A program made the translations under genes and the position numbers. The notes beneath the pieces are model-generated. The model had not been told where the DNA came from. It was given only the letters and a program-made list of their open reading frames with translations, and ran no database searches. A DNA stretch of 64,000 bases from Albimonas pacifica (GTDB lineage Bacteria; Pseudomonadota; Alphaproteobacteria; Rhodobacterales; Rhodobacteraceae), in assembly GCF_900113695.1 (NCBI RefSeq), contig NZ_FOQH01000004.1, positions 62,001 through 126,000 on the forward strand. Reading direction: 5' to 3'. Of this stretch, positions 24,185 to 33,144 are shown in pieces. Within the stretch, counting starts at the first letter, position 1, and every line of letters starts with the position of its first letter.

Positions 24185-25171
24185 TCAGTCGGCCGGCGTC
24201 GCGGACGCCGTCGGGGGCAGGCCGCGCGCCAGGATCCAGTCGCCGACCAGACGGTGCACCGTCCTGGCCTCCAGGTCGCGCAGCAGCATGTGCCAGCCGG
24301 TGGAGACGTAGGCGAACTCCTTGGGCCCCGGCAGCCGCTCGAAGGCCGCGCGGACCGAGCGCTCGGGCACCACCTGGTCGTGGGCGCCGTGCACCACCAG
24401 CGTGTCGATGCGGTCCTGCGGCGCCGCCGCCCAGGCGCGGTCCATCAGCCGGATCAGGCCCAGGAACTCCCGCGACGAGGGGTTGGCATAGTGCAGCGGA
24501 TCGGCCGAGAGGGCGCGCAGCATCTCGATGTTGTCCGAGGGGTAGATCGTCACCGGGCTCGCGCGGGCCGAGAATCGCTGGTCCGGCACGATCTGCGCCG
24601 CCGTCCAGGCCGAGGCGCGGAACAGCGGGTTCATCGTCTCGCCCCCCCAGACCGCCGGCGCCAACAGCACCACCCCGGCGACGCCGGGCAGGCGGCCCTC
24701 GCCGGCCGCCGCCAGCGCCACGCCGCCGCCCATCGAGTGGCCGGCCACGAACAGCGGCAGGTCCGGGTGGCGCGCCTGCACGTCGCGCGCGGCGGCCTCC
24801 AGGTCCTCGATCAGCGCCTCCGGCCCCGGCCAGCGGCGGTTGGAGGCGTTGCGCCCGAAGCCGCGCTGGTCGTAGGCGTAGACCTCGATCCCCCGCGCCG
24901 CCCATTCCGAGGCCGCCGCGCCGTAGGTCGAGGGGCCGTAGTCCCCGTAGCCGTGCAGCGCCAGCAGCACCGCGCGGGGCCGCTCGGCGGGCCAGCGCGA
25001 CAGGGCCAGCGGCCCGCGGGGGGTGACGATCGCCTGCCCGTCCTCGGCCCCGGTCAGCAGGCCGTCGAGGACGCTCGGCGCGCCCGGCCCCGGCGCGCAG
25101 GCCGCGGCCAGCAGGGCGAGCGAGAGCGCCGCGGCGCTCAGAGCAGGTCGGAGACGCGGGCGCGCAGCCAT
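24185..25171 (-). CDS. alpha/beta-hydrolase lipoprotein (monoacylglycerol-lipase-like)
   Basis: 328-residue serine hydrolase. The signal peptide ends in an AAAC lipobox at about Cys25 (SLALLAAACAPGPG), so it is likely a lipoprotein. Motifs are LLALHGYGDYGPSTYG (oxyanion region), the nucleophile elbow VAGHSMGGGVALAA, the acid in VVHGAHDQVVPE and the His in STGWHMLLRDLE, matching the monoacylglycerol lipase/lysophospholipase class. The first 34 bases overlap the end of the UDG-family gene in another frame, so they are translationally coupled. Confidence 0.88.
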   Translation of the reverse strand: MAARPRLRPALSAAALSLALLAAACAPGPGAPSVLDGLLTGAEDGQAIVTPRGPLALSRWPAERPRAVLLALHGYGDYGPSTYGAAASEWAARGIEVYAYDQRGFGRNASNRRWPGPEALIEDLEAAARDVQARHPDLPLFVAGHSMGGGVALAAAGEGRLPGVAGVVLLAPAVWGGETMNPLFRASAWTAAQIVPDQRFSARASPVTIYPSDNIEMLRALSADPLHYANPSSREFLGLIRLMDRAWAAAPQDRIDTLVVHGAHDQVVPERSVRAAFERLPGPKEFAYVSTGWHMLLRDLEARTVHRLVGDWILARGLPPTASATPAD

Positions 25172-25779
25172 GGGACCAGCTCCTCCTCGAACCAGGGGTT
25201 GCGACGCAGCCAGGCGGTATTGCGCCAGCTGGGATGGGGAAGGGGAATAGGACCGGGCAGGTGGTCGCGCCAGTCCCTGACCCGCTCCGTGAGATTGCGT
25301 TTCCCGCCCAGCGCCCAGGCCTGGGCATGGGCGCCGACCAGCAGGGTCAGCTCGACCTGCGGCATGGCCGCCAGCGCCCGCTCCCGCCACAGCTGCGCGC
25401 AGAGCGGCGGCGGCGGCAGGTCCGAGCCGCGGGCGTCGTAGCCCGGAAAGCAGAAGGCCATGGGCAGGATCGCGACGCGGGATCGGTCGTAGAACGTCTC
25501 CCGGTCCACCCCCAGCCAGTCCCGCAGCCGGTCGCCGGAGCGGTCGTCGAACGGCAGGCCCGAGGCATGCACCCGCGCCCCCGGCGCCTGCCCCGCGATC
25601 AGCAGCCGCGCGGTCGAAGAGATCCGCGTCACCGGCCGCGGCGCATGGGCGGTGCGGGTGGCCGCGAAGCGCCCGGCGCAGGCCCGGCAGGCCGCGATCT
25701 CCGCCTCCAGCGCCGCGATGCGCGCGGCCGCGGGGTCGGGCGTCGGCGCCGCGACGCGGCCGGGGGCGCGGGCGCTCAT
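25138..25779 (-). CDS. uracil-DNA glycosylase superfamily protein
   Basis: 213 residues. Motif A appears as GQAPGARVHASGLPFDD followed by RSGDRLRDWLGVD, with FCFPGYDA and the C-terminal LPHPSWRNTAWLRRNPWFE carrying the superfamily HPS motif. The N-terminal CRACAGRF gives one CxxC pair, but the four-Cys Fe-S set of family 4 UDG is not complete. It probably acts on DNA bases, though this branch is often only annotated as UDG-family. It shares an ATGA start-stop overlap with the small gene upstream and overlaps the lipase gene downstream, giving a compact three-gene unit. Confidence 0.88.
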   Translation of the reverse strand: MSARAPGRVAAPTPDPAAARIAALEAEIAACRACAGRFAATRTAHAPRPVTRISSTARLLIAGQAPGARVHASGLPFDDRSGDRLRDWLGVDRETFYDRSRVAILPMAFCFPGYDARGSDLPPPPLCAQLWRERALAAMPQVELTLLVGAHAQAWALGGKRNLTERVRDWRDHLPGPIPLPHPSWRNTAWLRRNPWFEEELVPWLRARVSDLL

Positions 25780-26063
25780 GGCAGCCGCCCCGCGGTGATC
25801 CGGCGCTTGACGCAGCGGCGTCGCCGCCGCTCGACCGTGAAGCCCGCGGGCGCCGGCGCGGCGGCGGAGAAGGCGGCGCAGGTCCCGCCCCTGCGGGTGC
25901 GCCGAGCCGCGGCGAGCCGCGCGGGCGTCCGCATCTCCGGGTTGCGCGCCGGCGCGAAGCCGTCGGCATGGCGGCGCGAGCGCGGCCGCGCCCCGCGCCG
26001 CTCGATGTCGCCCTCGCCCGGGGGATCCGGGACCGGCGGCGCCGCGATGCTGTCGAGTTCCAT
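25776..26063 (-). CDS. small Arg-rich protein, unknown function
   Basis: 95 residues from the ATG at 26061-26063 (MELDSIAAPPVPDPPGEGDI), very rich in Arg, Ala and Pro, with one Cys near the middle and one near the end. It resembles no family I know. Support comes from its stop overlapping the UDG-family start as ATGA, a sign of coupling; against it are the low-complexity composition and lack of a clear Shine-Dalgarno sequence. The frame also runs up to an ATG at 26099. Confidence 0.35.
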   Translation of the reverse strand: MELDSIAAPPVPDPPGEGDIERRGARPRSRRHADGFAPARNPEMRTPARLAAARRTRRGGTCAAFSAAAPAPAGFTVERRRRRCVKRRITAGRLP

Positions 26064-26428
26064 GAACGGAGAATGGCGACGACGCCGGGGCCTGCGCAAG
26101 CCCTCGCGACGGCGCCGCGCGCGCCGCGCCCGCCGCTCCGCCCGCCGCCCCTCGATCCCTGCCCGCGCCTCCCGCAGCAGCCGTGCCCGGGCGCGAGCCG
26201 CAATCGCGCTGCGCCGGCGGATCGGGCGGAGCGCAAGCCCCCTCTCCCCGAAGCCCCCGCCTCCCTCCCCACCCGGGCCCGGCCGTCGCGCCGCCCGCGC
26301 CGGCGCGCCGGGGTGGGCGGGCGGGAGGCGTGCCGGCGCGGGCGGCGCGGCGGTCGGGCGGGACGTCTGCGCGCCGGGCGCAGCGGCGCCCCTTGCCCCT
26401 CTCCGCCCCGCGTGGTCACGTCCGCGCC
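26064..26428. other. intergenic, 365 bp
   Basis: Divergent spacer upstream of the DAO-type oxidase. GC-rich with many Arg/Pro-coding frames on both strands but nothing protein-like; no convincing promoter or RNA. Confidence 0.4.
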
Positions 26429-27517
26429 ATGACGAGCGGGACAGGCATCGACGTGCTGGTGGCGGGGGGCGGCGCCTTCGGGCTGTGGACCGCGCTCGCC
26501 TGCCTGAAGCGCGGGATGCGCGTCGCCGTGGCCGACGCCGGGCGCATCGGGGCGGCGGGCGCCTCGGCGACCCCGACCGGCGCCCTCGCCCCCCACCAGC
26601 CGGGCCGCCCGACGCCCCTCAAGAGGCTCCAGGCCCAGGCGCTCGCGGGCCTGCCCGAGGCGCTGGCGGCGCTGGAGGCGGAGACCGGCCTCGGCGTCGG
26701 CTACGCCCGACCCGGACGGCTCTCGATCCTGCCCGACGCCGCCGCCCGCGAGCGGGCCGAGACCCGCTTGCCCGCCCTGCGCGAGGCCCAGGGCGAGGCC
26801 TGCGCGATCCGCGTCCCCGGCGCCTGGCCCGAGGGCTGGCTGGAGGCGGAGGCGGCGCTCTTCGATCCGGCCACGGCCCGGCTCGACGGCGCCCGCCTGC
26901 TCGCGGCCCTTCGCGCGGCCTGCGAGGCGCGGGGCGCCCGGATGCTGGACGGGGCGGTGCTGCTCGACCCCGCCCCGCGGGCGGAGGGCTTCGCGCTGTC
27001 CACCGGGCCGCTGCGGGCGGGCCGGCTGGCGCTCGCCACCGGCGCCGCCGCCTTCGCCGCCGCGGGCCTCGCCGGCGGGCCGGAGCACGGGCAGGCCGCG
27101 CGCCTGGGGCTGGCCGCGCCCGAGGGCGCGCCGGTGATCATGGGCCGCGGCCTGTGGATCGTGCCCCATGCCGACGGGACCGTCGGCGTCGGCGCCACGG
27201 CCGAGAAGGGGCGCGCCGACCTGCGGACGGACGCCCAGCTCGACGCCGTGGTGGCGCGGGCGCGCGCCCTCTGCCCGCTGCTGCGCGACGCCCCGGTGCT
27301 GGCGCGCTGGGCGGGGCTGCGGCCGCGGGCGACCTCGCGCGATCCGGTGGTCGGCCCCCTGCCCGACCGCCCGCAGGTGGTCGTCGCCGGCGGCGGCCAG
27401 CGCATCGGCCTCGCGCTCGCCCCGCTCTGCGCCGAGGCGGCCGCGGGGTTCCTCGCGGGCGACCCGCCCCCCGACTGGCCCGCCGGCTTCCTGCCCGCCG
27501 CCCATCTCCCCGCCTGA
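26429..27517 (+). CDS. FAD-dependent amine/glycine-oxidase-like oxidoreductase (DAO family)
   Basis: 362-residue cytosolic flavoprotein. The Rossmann FAD loop DVLVAGGGAFGLWTALACL is at residues about 8-26, the second FAD region around the ALATGAAAF strand, and the C-terminal FAD motif VVVAGGGQRIGLALAP near residue 325. WIVPHADGTVGVGATAEKG and LRPRATSRDPVVGPLPD are typical of glycine/D-amino-acid oxidases such as ThiO. The substrate is uncertain; no thi genes are adjacent, which argues against a thiamine role. No clear Shine-Dalgarno sequence. It is followed after 13 bp by a MOSC protein. Confidence 0.85.
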   Translation: MTSGTGIDVLVAGGGAFGLWTALACLKRGMRVAVADAGRIGAAGASATPTGALAPHQPGRPTPLKRLQAQALAGLPEALAALEAETGLGVGYARPGRLSILPDAAARERAETRLPALREAQGEACAIRVPGAWPEGWLEAEAALFDPATARLDGARLLAALRAACEARGARMLDGAVLLDPAPRAEGFALSTGPLRAGRLALATGAAAFAAAGLAGGPEHGQAARLGLAAPEGAPVIMGRGLWIVPHADGTVGVGATAEKGRADLRTDAQLDAVVARARALCPLLRDAPVLARWAGLRPRATSRDPVVGPLPDRPQVVVAGGGQRIGLALAPLCAEAAAGFLAGDPPPDWPAGFLPAAHLPA

Positions 27518-27530
27518 GCCCGGAGCCCCC

Positions 27531-28115
27531 ATGCCGATCCTCGTCCCCACCGACTTCACCGCCGAGATCGTCTACCTCGGCATCGTCCCCGACCGGGAGG
27601 CCGGCCTGGTCTCGACCCCGCTCGAGACCGTCGCGGTCGACTGGACCGGCTTCGCGGGCGAGTGCCACGGCGGGCTGACCCGCCCCTCCTGCTCCCGCGT
27701 CACCTCGCAGTATCCGAAGAAGGGCGTCGAGATCCGCAACGTGCGCCAGCTCTCCGTCCTCTCGGCCGAGGAGCTCGAGGCGATCGCCGCGAAGATCGGG
27801 CTGGAGCGGCTGCCGCCGGAGTGGGTGGGCGCCAACCTGGTGCTGCGCGGGATCGAGGGGTTCACCGACGTGCCCCCCTCCTCCCGCCTGATCTCGGACG
27901 GCGGCGTGGCGCTGACCGTGGACATGGAGAACGCGCCCTGCCAGCTCCCCGCCCGGGTGATCGAGGACCTCGCCCCCGGCCACGGCAAGGCGTTCAAGTC
28001 CGCCGCGAAGGGCAAGCGCGGCGTCACCGCCTGGGTGGAGCGGCCGGGCGCCCTGAGCCTGGGCGAGCGGATGCGCCTGCACGTCCCGCCGCCGGTGAAG
28101 CGCCGCTGGATCTGA
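27531..28115 (+). CDS. MOSC-domain protein
   Basis: 194-residue MOSC-fold protein (molybdenum-cofactor sulfurase C-terminal-like), a group that handles Moco-bound or persulfide sulfur or pyridoxal-linked reductions. Seen are the basic pocket start LTRPSCSRVTSQYPKKGVEI, NLVLRGIEGFTDVPPSSRLI, and the conserved Cys in MENAPCQLPARVIED. GGAG is 5 bases before the ATG. It is co-transcribed with the flavoprotein (13-bp gap). The true substrate is unknown. Confidence 0.88.
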   Translation: MPILVPTDFTAEIVYLGIVPDREAGLVSTPLETVAVDWTGFAGECHGGLTRPSCSRVTSQYPKKGVEIRNVRQLSVLSAEELEAIAAKIGLERLPPEWVGANLVLRGIEGFTDVPPSSRLISDGGVALTVDMENAPCQLPARVIEDLAPGHGKAFKSAAKGKRGVTAWVERPGALSLGERMRLHVPPPVKRRWI

Positions 28116-28198
28116 GGGCGGGGTCCGTCCTCGGCCCCCGCCCGTCTTCGCCCGCCCGTCTTCGCCCGCCCGTCGGCCGCCCCGCGGGGGGCCGGCGT

Positions 28199-28225
28199 AG
28201 AGGCCCCGGGTCAGGCCCGGGGCGC
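28199..28225. repeat. dispersed palindrome CCCCGGGTC-RRG-CCCGGGG, copy 2
   Basis: Differs from copy 1 (18710-18736) by one base in 27 (TCAGGCC instead of TCAAGCC). It sits in the 157-bp spacer between the convergent MOSC and DUF1810 genes. Confidence 0.7.
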
Positions 28226-28272
28226 GGGCCGCGTCCGCGCGGCTGCGCCCGGAGGGTCCCCGACGCGGCGCC

Positions 28273-28722
28273 TCAGTCGCGCAGGGCGGCGAGCGTCGCG
28301 GGGCAGCGCTCGCCCCCGAAGAACCGCTCCAGGGCCGCGTCGAAGGGCGCGGGGTCGTCGGCGGCCGCGGCGAAGAGCGTGAGGCAGGAGCGCAGCTTCA
28401 GGTCGTCCGGCGCGCCGAAGAGGCGGCGCGGCGAGGGTTCGCCCGACTCCATCGCCGCCGCCACCCCTTCCAGCAGCCGGGGGCGGAGCACGGGGTGGGC
28501 GAGATAGGCCCGCGCCTCCGCCAGGCCCGAGATCGCGTAGCGCTGCGTCATGGCGCTGCGCCCGAGCCCCTCGAGCTGGGGGAACACGAACCACATCCAG
28601 TGGCTGCGCTTGGCCCCGGCGCGCAGCTCGGCGAAGGCGCGCGCGACCGCGCCCTCCTGCGCGGCGACGAAGCGGGCGAGGTCGAACAGGTCGGCCTCGC
28701 CGGAGGTCGCGCGCCCGCTCAC
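28273..28722 (-). CDS. DUF1810 family protein
   Basis: 149-residue helical protein of the calpastatin-like DUF1810 family. The full pattern is present: FDLARFVAAQEGAVARAFAE, GAKRSHWMWFVFPQLEGLG, YAISGLAEARAYLAHPVLRP and the FGAPDDLKLRSCLTLFAAA end. Function is unknown in the literature I know. The start is a GTG at 28720-28722 overlapping the stop of the quinone oxidoreductase as GTGA, so it is coupled to that gene. Confidence 0.88.
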   Translation of the reverse strand: MSGRATSGEADLFDLARFVAAQEGAVARAFAELRAGAKRSHWMWFVFPQLEGLGRSAMTQRYAISGLAEARAYLAHPVLRPRLLEGVAAAMESGEPSPRRLFGAPDDLKLRSCLTLFAAAADDPAPFDAALERFFGGERCPATLAALRD

Positions 28723-29738
28723 GGGGTCAGCAGCACGCGGCCGATGGCGTCGCGGCCGGTGACCAGCTTCATGCCCTCGCGGAACTCGGCCAGCGGCATG
28801 GTCGCGTAGACCTCGGGCCGGATCTTGCCCGCCGCCCACCAGTCCATCAGCGCCTCGACCCCGCGGCGATAGTCGTTGGCCCAGCGCTCGCGCTCGTCCT
28901 TCACGCCCCAGCCGACGTGCTGGCCCATGTTGAAGCCGGCCACGTGAATGTTCTTCAGAAGCAGGATGTTGGCGGGGACCGAGGGGATGCCGCCCCCCAC
29001 GAAGCCGATCACGATGTGCCGCCCGCCCACGTCGAGGCAGCGCAGCGAATCGTGGAACACCTTCTCGCCGACCGTGTCGTAGACGACGTTGACGCCGAGG
29101 CCCCCGGTCGCCTCCGCCACGTAGTCGCGGAAACCGGTCCGGGTGGAGTCGATCACGTGCTCCACGCCCCGCTCGCGCAGGAAGGCGGCCTTGGTCTCGC
29201 CGCGGACCACGGCGAAGGGCTCGGCCCCCATGGCCCGCGCGATGTCGACGGCCGGCAGGCCGACGCCGCCGCAGGCGCCGTGGACCAGCGCCTTCTCGCC
29301 CGGCTGCAGCTTCGCGCGCCAGACCAGCCCGCCGTAGGCCGTCATCCAGGAGATCGGCACGCCGGTCGCCGCGCCCGCGTCCAGCCCCTCGGGGATCTTG
29401 TAGACATGGCGCGAGTGCACCACGACCTGCCCCGCGTAGCCGCCCCAGTCGAGCGCCGCGCAGACCCGGTCGCCGACCTCGAAGGGCGCGTCGAGCGGGC
29501 CCTCGCCGACCTCTAGCACCGTGCCCGAGACCTCGGCGCCGGGCGAGAACGGCAGCGTCGGCTTGCGCTGGTACTTGCCCTCGACGACCAGGGTGGTGGC
29601 CCAGCTCACCGCGGCGTGGGAGACGCCGATGCGCACCTCGCCGGGGGCGAGGGGGCCGGGGACGGGAACCTCCTTCAGCTCCATCTCGTCGTAGGGCCGC
29701 CAGCTTTCGCAGATCACGGCGGGCATCGTCTCGCCCAT
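28719..29738 (-). CDS. NADPH:quinone oxidoreductase-family protein (zinc-free MDR)
   Basis: 339-residue medium-chain reductase of the QOR type. The GroES-like half (about 1-125) includes LPFSPGAEVSGTVLEVGEGP; the cofactor half has the Rossmann motif KALVHGACGGVGLPAVDIAR. The catalytic-zinc Cys and His of alcohol dehydrogenases are absent, as expected for QOR. It probably reduces quinones or enones with NADPH. AGGAGGAA lies eight bases before the ATG at 29736-29738, one of the strongest ribosome sites in the window. The short DUF1810 gene follows with a 4-bp overlap. Confidence 0.93.
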   Translation of the reverse strand: MGETMPAVICESWRPYDEMELKEVPVPGPLAPGEVRIGVSHAAVSWATTLVVEGKYQRKPTLPFSPGAEVSGTVLEVGEGPLDAPFEVGDRVCAALDWGGYAGQVVVHSRHVYKIPEGLDAGAATGVPISWMTAYGGLVWRAKLQPGEKALVHGACGGVGLPAVDIARAMGAEPFAVVRGETKAAFLRERGVEHVIDSTRTGFRDYVAEATGGLGVNVVYDTVGEKVFHDSLRCLDVGGRHIVIGFVGGGIPSVPANILLLKNIHVAGFNMGQHVGWGVKDERERWANDYRRGVEALMDWWAAGKIRPEVYATMPLAEFREGMKLVTGRDAIGRVLLTP

Positions 29739-30347
29739 TCGGCGTTCCTCCTGAGGGTCTTTCCGCGGGGCCGGCTCCCGGCCGGCCGGTCGGGAGGGAC
29801 TGTCGCGGCGCCGCCCGGCAGGGTCAACGCCGGGGGCGCTGCGACGATGCCGCGGGGCGGGAGGGCGCCGCAGGGCGGGATGCGTCGGCGGATCGGACCG
29901 CGGCCCGGCCAGGCGGCGGAACGCGGCTGCGGGACGAGTCTGGGGGACGAGCCGGGGGGACGAGCGGGGGGACGAGCCGGGGGGACGAGACTGCGGGACG
30001 GGCCCAAGGGCGGGACAGGGCGGCCGAACGGCGTGCGGCCGGCGCGCGGCGGGGCGCAGGGCGGGCGCCGCTCCCCCTCCGTTCCGGGCGATCGCGCAGG
30101 CGGCCTGCGCGCCGCCCCCCGGGCGCGTCGGGGGTGGGCGGGCGGGCCGCGCGCCCGGGGGGCGGGGCGCAGGTCGCCGGGCCGCGCCGCGGGGTCGGAT
30201 TCGGCCTCGCGCCCGCCGCCGGCCCGTCGCAGGCTCCCCCCGCCGTCCTCCGGCGCGTCCGCGGCTTTCCGCGGCGGCCCGACCGGCGTAGAAAGACGCC
30301 GCCCGCCGACGCCCGTTGCGACAGCCCCCGCGCCCCGGAGACCGCAG
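29739..30347. other. intergenic, 609 bp
   Basis: Divergent spacer between the quinone oxidoreductase and a secreted protein gene. It contains a 12-13-bp tandem repeat (29931-30003) and otherwise GC-rich sequence with no protein-like frame. Confidence 0.55.
29931..30003. repeat. tandem repeat of 12-13-bp GGGACGAG units
   Basis: Six units start at 29931, 29944, 29957, 29969, 29982 and 29995, each beginning GGGACG; the first five read GGGACGAG plus a 4-5-base tail. It is non-coding on both strands as far as I can tell. Confidence 0.75.
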
Positions 30348-30845
30348 ATGATCCGACGTCCCGCCTTCGCCGCCCCCGCCGCCGTCCTTCTCGCCGCCGC
30401 CCTCGTCGGCCTCTGCCCGGTCGCCTCGGCCGCCGCCGACTCGCAGGAGGGCTACTACTACCCGCCGGTCACCTCCGAGGAGGAGTTCGACCGCGAGATG
30501 ATCGCCGGCCCCGCCTCGGACCCGCTGACGCGCGAGACCTTCGTGACCATGGTCACCACCGCCCAGCTCGCGGCGCCCGCCAACCCGCGCTTCGCGATCT
30601 TCGCCAAGGGCGAGGGCTCGCGCCGGCTGATCATGGTCGGGCTCGACGACGACGGCTTCAAGACGCTCTACCGCGCCCGGGCGATCCTGGCGCAGATGAC
30701 CTACAGCTTGCGCAACTCGCCCTTCTTCAAGGACCAGGGGATCGAGGCGACGGCCACCCTCTTCGACGTCCTGCAGCTGATGGACTTCGAGTCGCTGACC
30801 ATCACCGACGGCGAGACCTGGTCCCACCGCGTCTACTTCAAGTAA
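30348..30845 (+). CDS. secreted conserved protein, unknown function
   Basis: 165 residues with an Ala-rich signal peptide (to about residue 29, VGLCPVASAAA-D). The mature part is an alpha/beta protein of about 135 aa (GYYYPPVTSEEEFDREM, RFAIFAKGEGSRRLIMVGLD and ATATLFDVLQLMDFESLTIT). Similar proteins are found in other Rhodobacterales, sometimes labelled as molybdopterin-guanine dinucleotide synthesis proteins, a label its sequence and export signal do not support. GGAGA lies eight bases before the ATG at 30348. queF starts 18 bp after its stop, so they are one transcript. Confidence 0.8.
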   Translation: MIRRPAFAAPAAVLLAAALVGLCPVASAAADSQEGYYYPPVTSEEEFDREMIAGPASDPLTRETFVTMVTTAQLAAPANPRFAIFAKGEGSRRLIMVGLDDDGFKTLYRARAILAQMTYSLRNSPFFKDQGIEATATLFDVLQLMDFESLTITDGETWSHRVYFK

Positions 30846-30863
30846 GCCCGCCGGAGGCCCCGG

Positions 30864-31322
30864 ATGCCCGAGCTGAGCGAGATCACCACCCTGGGCCGCA
30901 CGGTCGAGACCCCCGCCTCCCCCGAGGCGGCGGTGATCGACGTGGTGCCCAACCCCCAGCAGGGGACGCTGTTCGCCGCGCGCTTCGTCGCGCCCGAGTT
31001 CACCTCGCTGTGCCCGGTCACCGGCCAGCCGGACTTCGGCCACCTGGTGATCGACTACGCCCCGGACGCGAGCCTGATCGAGTCGAAGTCCCTGAAGCTG
31101 TTCCTGACCAGCTTCCGCAACCACGGCGCCTTCCACGAGGACTGCACCGTGGGCATCGGGCGGCGACTGGCCGAAGCGGCGAAGCCCCTCTGGCTTCGCA
31201 TCGGCGGCTACTGGTATCCCCGCGGCGGCATCCCCATCGACGTGTTCTGGCAGACCGGCGCCCCGCCCGAGGGGCTGTGGCTGCCCGACCAGGGCGTGCC
31301 CCCCTACCGCGGCCGCGGCTGA
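30864..31322 (+). CDS. queF: NADPH-dependent 7-cyano-7-deazaguanine reductase
   Basis: 152-residue T-fold enzyme reducing preQ0 to preQ1 in queuosine synthesis, the only known biological nitrile reduction. The catalytic Cys50 and Asp57 are in [14 protein letters not shown]; the substrate-binding [20 protein letters not shown] follows in full. It is the short type I (YkvM-like) form. The other que genes are not in the window. It lies 18 bp after the secreted-protein gene and 51 bp before folD, so the three may be one operon. Confidence 0.96.
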   Translation: MPELSEITTLGRTVETPASPEAAVIDVVPNPQQGTLFAARFVAPEFTSLCPVTGQPDFGHLVIDYAPDASLIESKSLKLFLTSFRNHGAFHEDCTVGIGRRLAEAAKPLWLRIGGYWYPRGGIPIDVFWQTGAPPEGLWLPDQGVPPYRGRG

Positions 31323-31373
31323 CCCGCCGGCCCGCGCCCTCCTTCCCGCTCCCGATCTCCCGAGGAGAGCTTC

Positions 31374-32303
31374 ATGGACCAACCGACCTCCGTCCCCGCC
31401 TCGTCCACGGCCCGGATCATCGACGGCAAGGCCTTCGCCGCCGGCCTGCGCGCGCGCATCGCGGGCCACGTGACCGCGCTGAAGGCGCAGGGCGTGACCC
31501 CGGGCCTGGCGGTGGTGCTGGTGGGCGAGGACCCGGCCTCCGAGGTCTACGTGCGCAACAAGGGGATCGCCACGGCCGAGGCCGGGATGCAGGGCTTCGA
31601 GCACAAGCTGCCCGCCGACGCCTCGCAGGAGACGCTGCTGGAGCTGATCGCGCGCCTGAACGCGGACCCCGCGGTGCACGGGATCCTGGTGCAGCTGCCG
31701 CTGCCCGGGGGGCTGGACGCCGACAAGGTGATCGACGCGATCGCGCCGGAGAAGGACGTCGACGGCTTCCACGTGCAGAACGTCGGGCGGCTCGCGACGG
31801 GGATGGACGCGATGGTCTCCTGCACGCCGCTGGGCTGCCTGATGATGCTGCGCGACCAGCTCGGCGACCTGTCGGGCCTGGAGGCGGTGGTGGTCGGGCG
31901 CTCCAACATCGTCGGCAAGCCGATGGCCCAGCTGCTGCTGCGCGAGAACTGCACGGTGACCATCGCCCATTCGCGAACCAGGGACCTGGCCGGGGTCTGC
32001 CGGCGGGCCGACATCGTGGTGGCGGCGGTGGGCCGGCCGCGGATGGTGCAGGGCGACTGGATCAAGCCGGGCGCGACGGTGATCGACGTGGGCATCAACC
32101 GCATCCCCGCGCCCGAGCGCGGCGAGGGCCGGGTGCGCCTGGTCGGCGACGTCGACTTCGACTCCGCCGTGCAGGTCGCCGGCGCGATCACGCCCGTTCC
32201 CGGCGGCGTCGGGCCGATGACCATCGCCTGCCTGCTCGCCAACACCGTGATCGCGGCGAGCCGCCTGAACGGCATCGCCCCCCCCGCCGACCTCGCCTAC
32301 TGA
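31374..32303 (+). CDS. folD: bifunctional methylenetetrahydrofolate dehydrogenase/cyclohydrolase
   Basis: 309-residue enzyme interconverting 5,10-methylene-, methenyl- and 10-formyl-THF with NADP. The catalytic Tyr59-x3-Lys63 pair is in [15 protein letters not shown], the PGG-type signature is seen as [10 protein letters not shown], and the dinucleotide site as [24 protein letters not shown] sits six bases before the ATG at 31374. It is the last gene of the queF group. Confidence 0.97.
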   Translation: MDQPTSVPASSTARIIDGKAFAAGLRARIAGHVTALKAQGVTPGLAVVLVGEDPASEVYVRNKGIATAEAGMQGFEHKLPADASQETLLELIARLNADPAVHGILVQLPLPGGLDADKVIDAIAPEKDVDGFHVQNVGRLATGMDAMVSCTPLGCLMMLRDQLGDLSGLEAVVVGRSNIVGKPMAQLLLRENCTVTIAHSRTRDLAGVCRRADIVVAAVGRPRMVQGDWIKPGATVIDVGINRIPAPERGEGRVRLVGDVDFDSAVQVAGAITPVPGGVGPMTIACLLANTVIAASRLNGIAPPADLAY

Positions 32304-32818
32304 GGCGCGCGCAGGCGCCGCGCCGCGGTCCCGCCCCTCGCCGGCGCCGCGCCCGCGGCGCGGTCCCGGCGGGGCGCCCCGGGGCGCCCCCGGGCCGGGC
32401 GGCGCGCCCGACCGCGACCCGCGCCCGACCGCGACCCGCGCGACGACCGCCGGCCGCGGCGGGCGACCGCGCGGGGCGACCGCCCGCCGCCGGCGTCGCA
32501 ACGCCCCCGGCCCGCCCCGGGCGCCCTCCGGCAGGCCCGCGCGCCTGCCCTCCGCCGCCGGGCCGGCCCGCCCCGCGGCGCCGCGCCCGCCCCAGCGCCG
32601 CGGGCGCGCGGCGAGCCACGCGCGGGCGCGGGACGCGGCGCCCCCGCTCGGCCCCACAGAATCCCGCGCCGGCGCATCGGCGTTCGGTCGGCGAGGGCAA
32701 GCGGGGCGCGGGGCAGGGGCGGCTCCGCCTCGGCGATGCGCGGCCGGGAGGGAGAGATGCGGCGCGGGCCGGCGGGAACGGGCGGCGTCCAGGGCCGCGG
32801 AGGGACCGTGCGGACGCG
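32304..32818. other. intergenic, 515 bp
   Basis: GC-rich spacer after folD. It has a 17-bp unit repeated twice in tandem (32403-32436, GCGCCCGACCGCGACCC) and otherwise nothing I can support. Confidence 0.5.
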
Positions 32819-32849
32819 AAAAAGGCCGGTCGCTGGCGACCGGCCTTTT
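32819..32849. terminator. intrinsic terminator serving the tRNA-Gly gene, symmetrical
   Basis: AAAGGCCGGTCG (32821-32832) pairs with CGACCGGCCTTT (32837-32848) around CTGG. On the minus strand TTTTT follows, ending 33 bases after the tRNA; on the plus strand TTTTC follows, so it could also end read-through from folD. Confidence 0.85.
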
Positions 32850-32881
32850 CGTTCACCGTCTCTTCCCGAAGGAGGAGAATT

Positions 32882-32956
32882 TGGAGCGGGCGATGAGATT
32901 CGAACTCACGACCCCAACCTTGGCAAGGTTGTGCTCTACCCCTGAGCTACGCCCGC
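32882..32956 (-). tRNA. tRNA-Gly (anticodon GCC), CCA encoded
   Basis: 75 nt. Acceptor stem GCGGGCG with CGCCCGC, D-arm GTAGCTCAGGGGTAGAGC, anticodon arm ACCTT-GCC-AAGGT, variable loop, T-arm GTTCGAATC, then TCCA with the CCA end in the DNA. A T-run terminator follows. Confidence 0.97.
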
Positions 32957-33087
32957 GTCCGTCGGTGAGCGGTGATCTACAGAGATTCGCAGGGGGGTGC
33001 AAGAGGGGTCTGACGACGGCGTGGCGTCATCTTCGCGCCGCGGGTTGCGACAGGCGGGCGCAGGGGCCAGAACGCTGCAATGCAACG

Positions 33088-33118
33088 AAAAACGCCGCCG
33101 GGCGGAGCTCGGCGGCGT
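33088..33118 (-). terminator. intrinsic terminator after the second ExoY-like gene
   Basis: ACGCCGCCG (33092-33100) pairs with CGGCGGCGT (33110-33118); on the minus strand TTTTT follows at 33092-33088. Confidence 0.8.
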
Positions 33119-33144
33119 CGGAAAACCGGGGGCTTGGGGCGCGG

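Noticed and set aside
29739..32657. Very long minus-strand frame continuing upstream of the quinone oxidoreductase
   Set aside because: The upstream part runs antisense to queF and folD, is Arg/Gly/Pro-rich and has no domain; it is a GC-driven shadow.
32882..32956. tRNA-Gly as an integration site of a mobile element
   Set aside because: No integrase, no repeated tRNA 3' end and ordinary genes on both sides.
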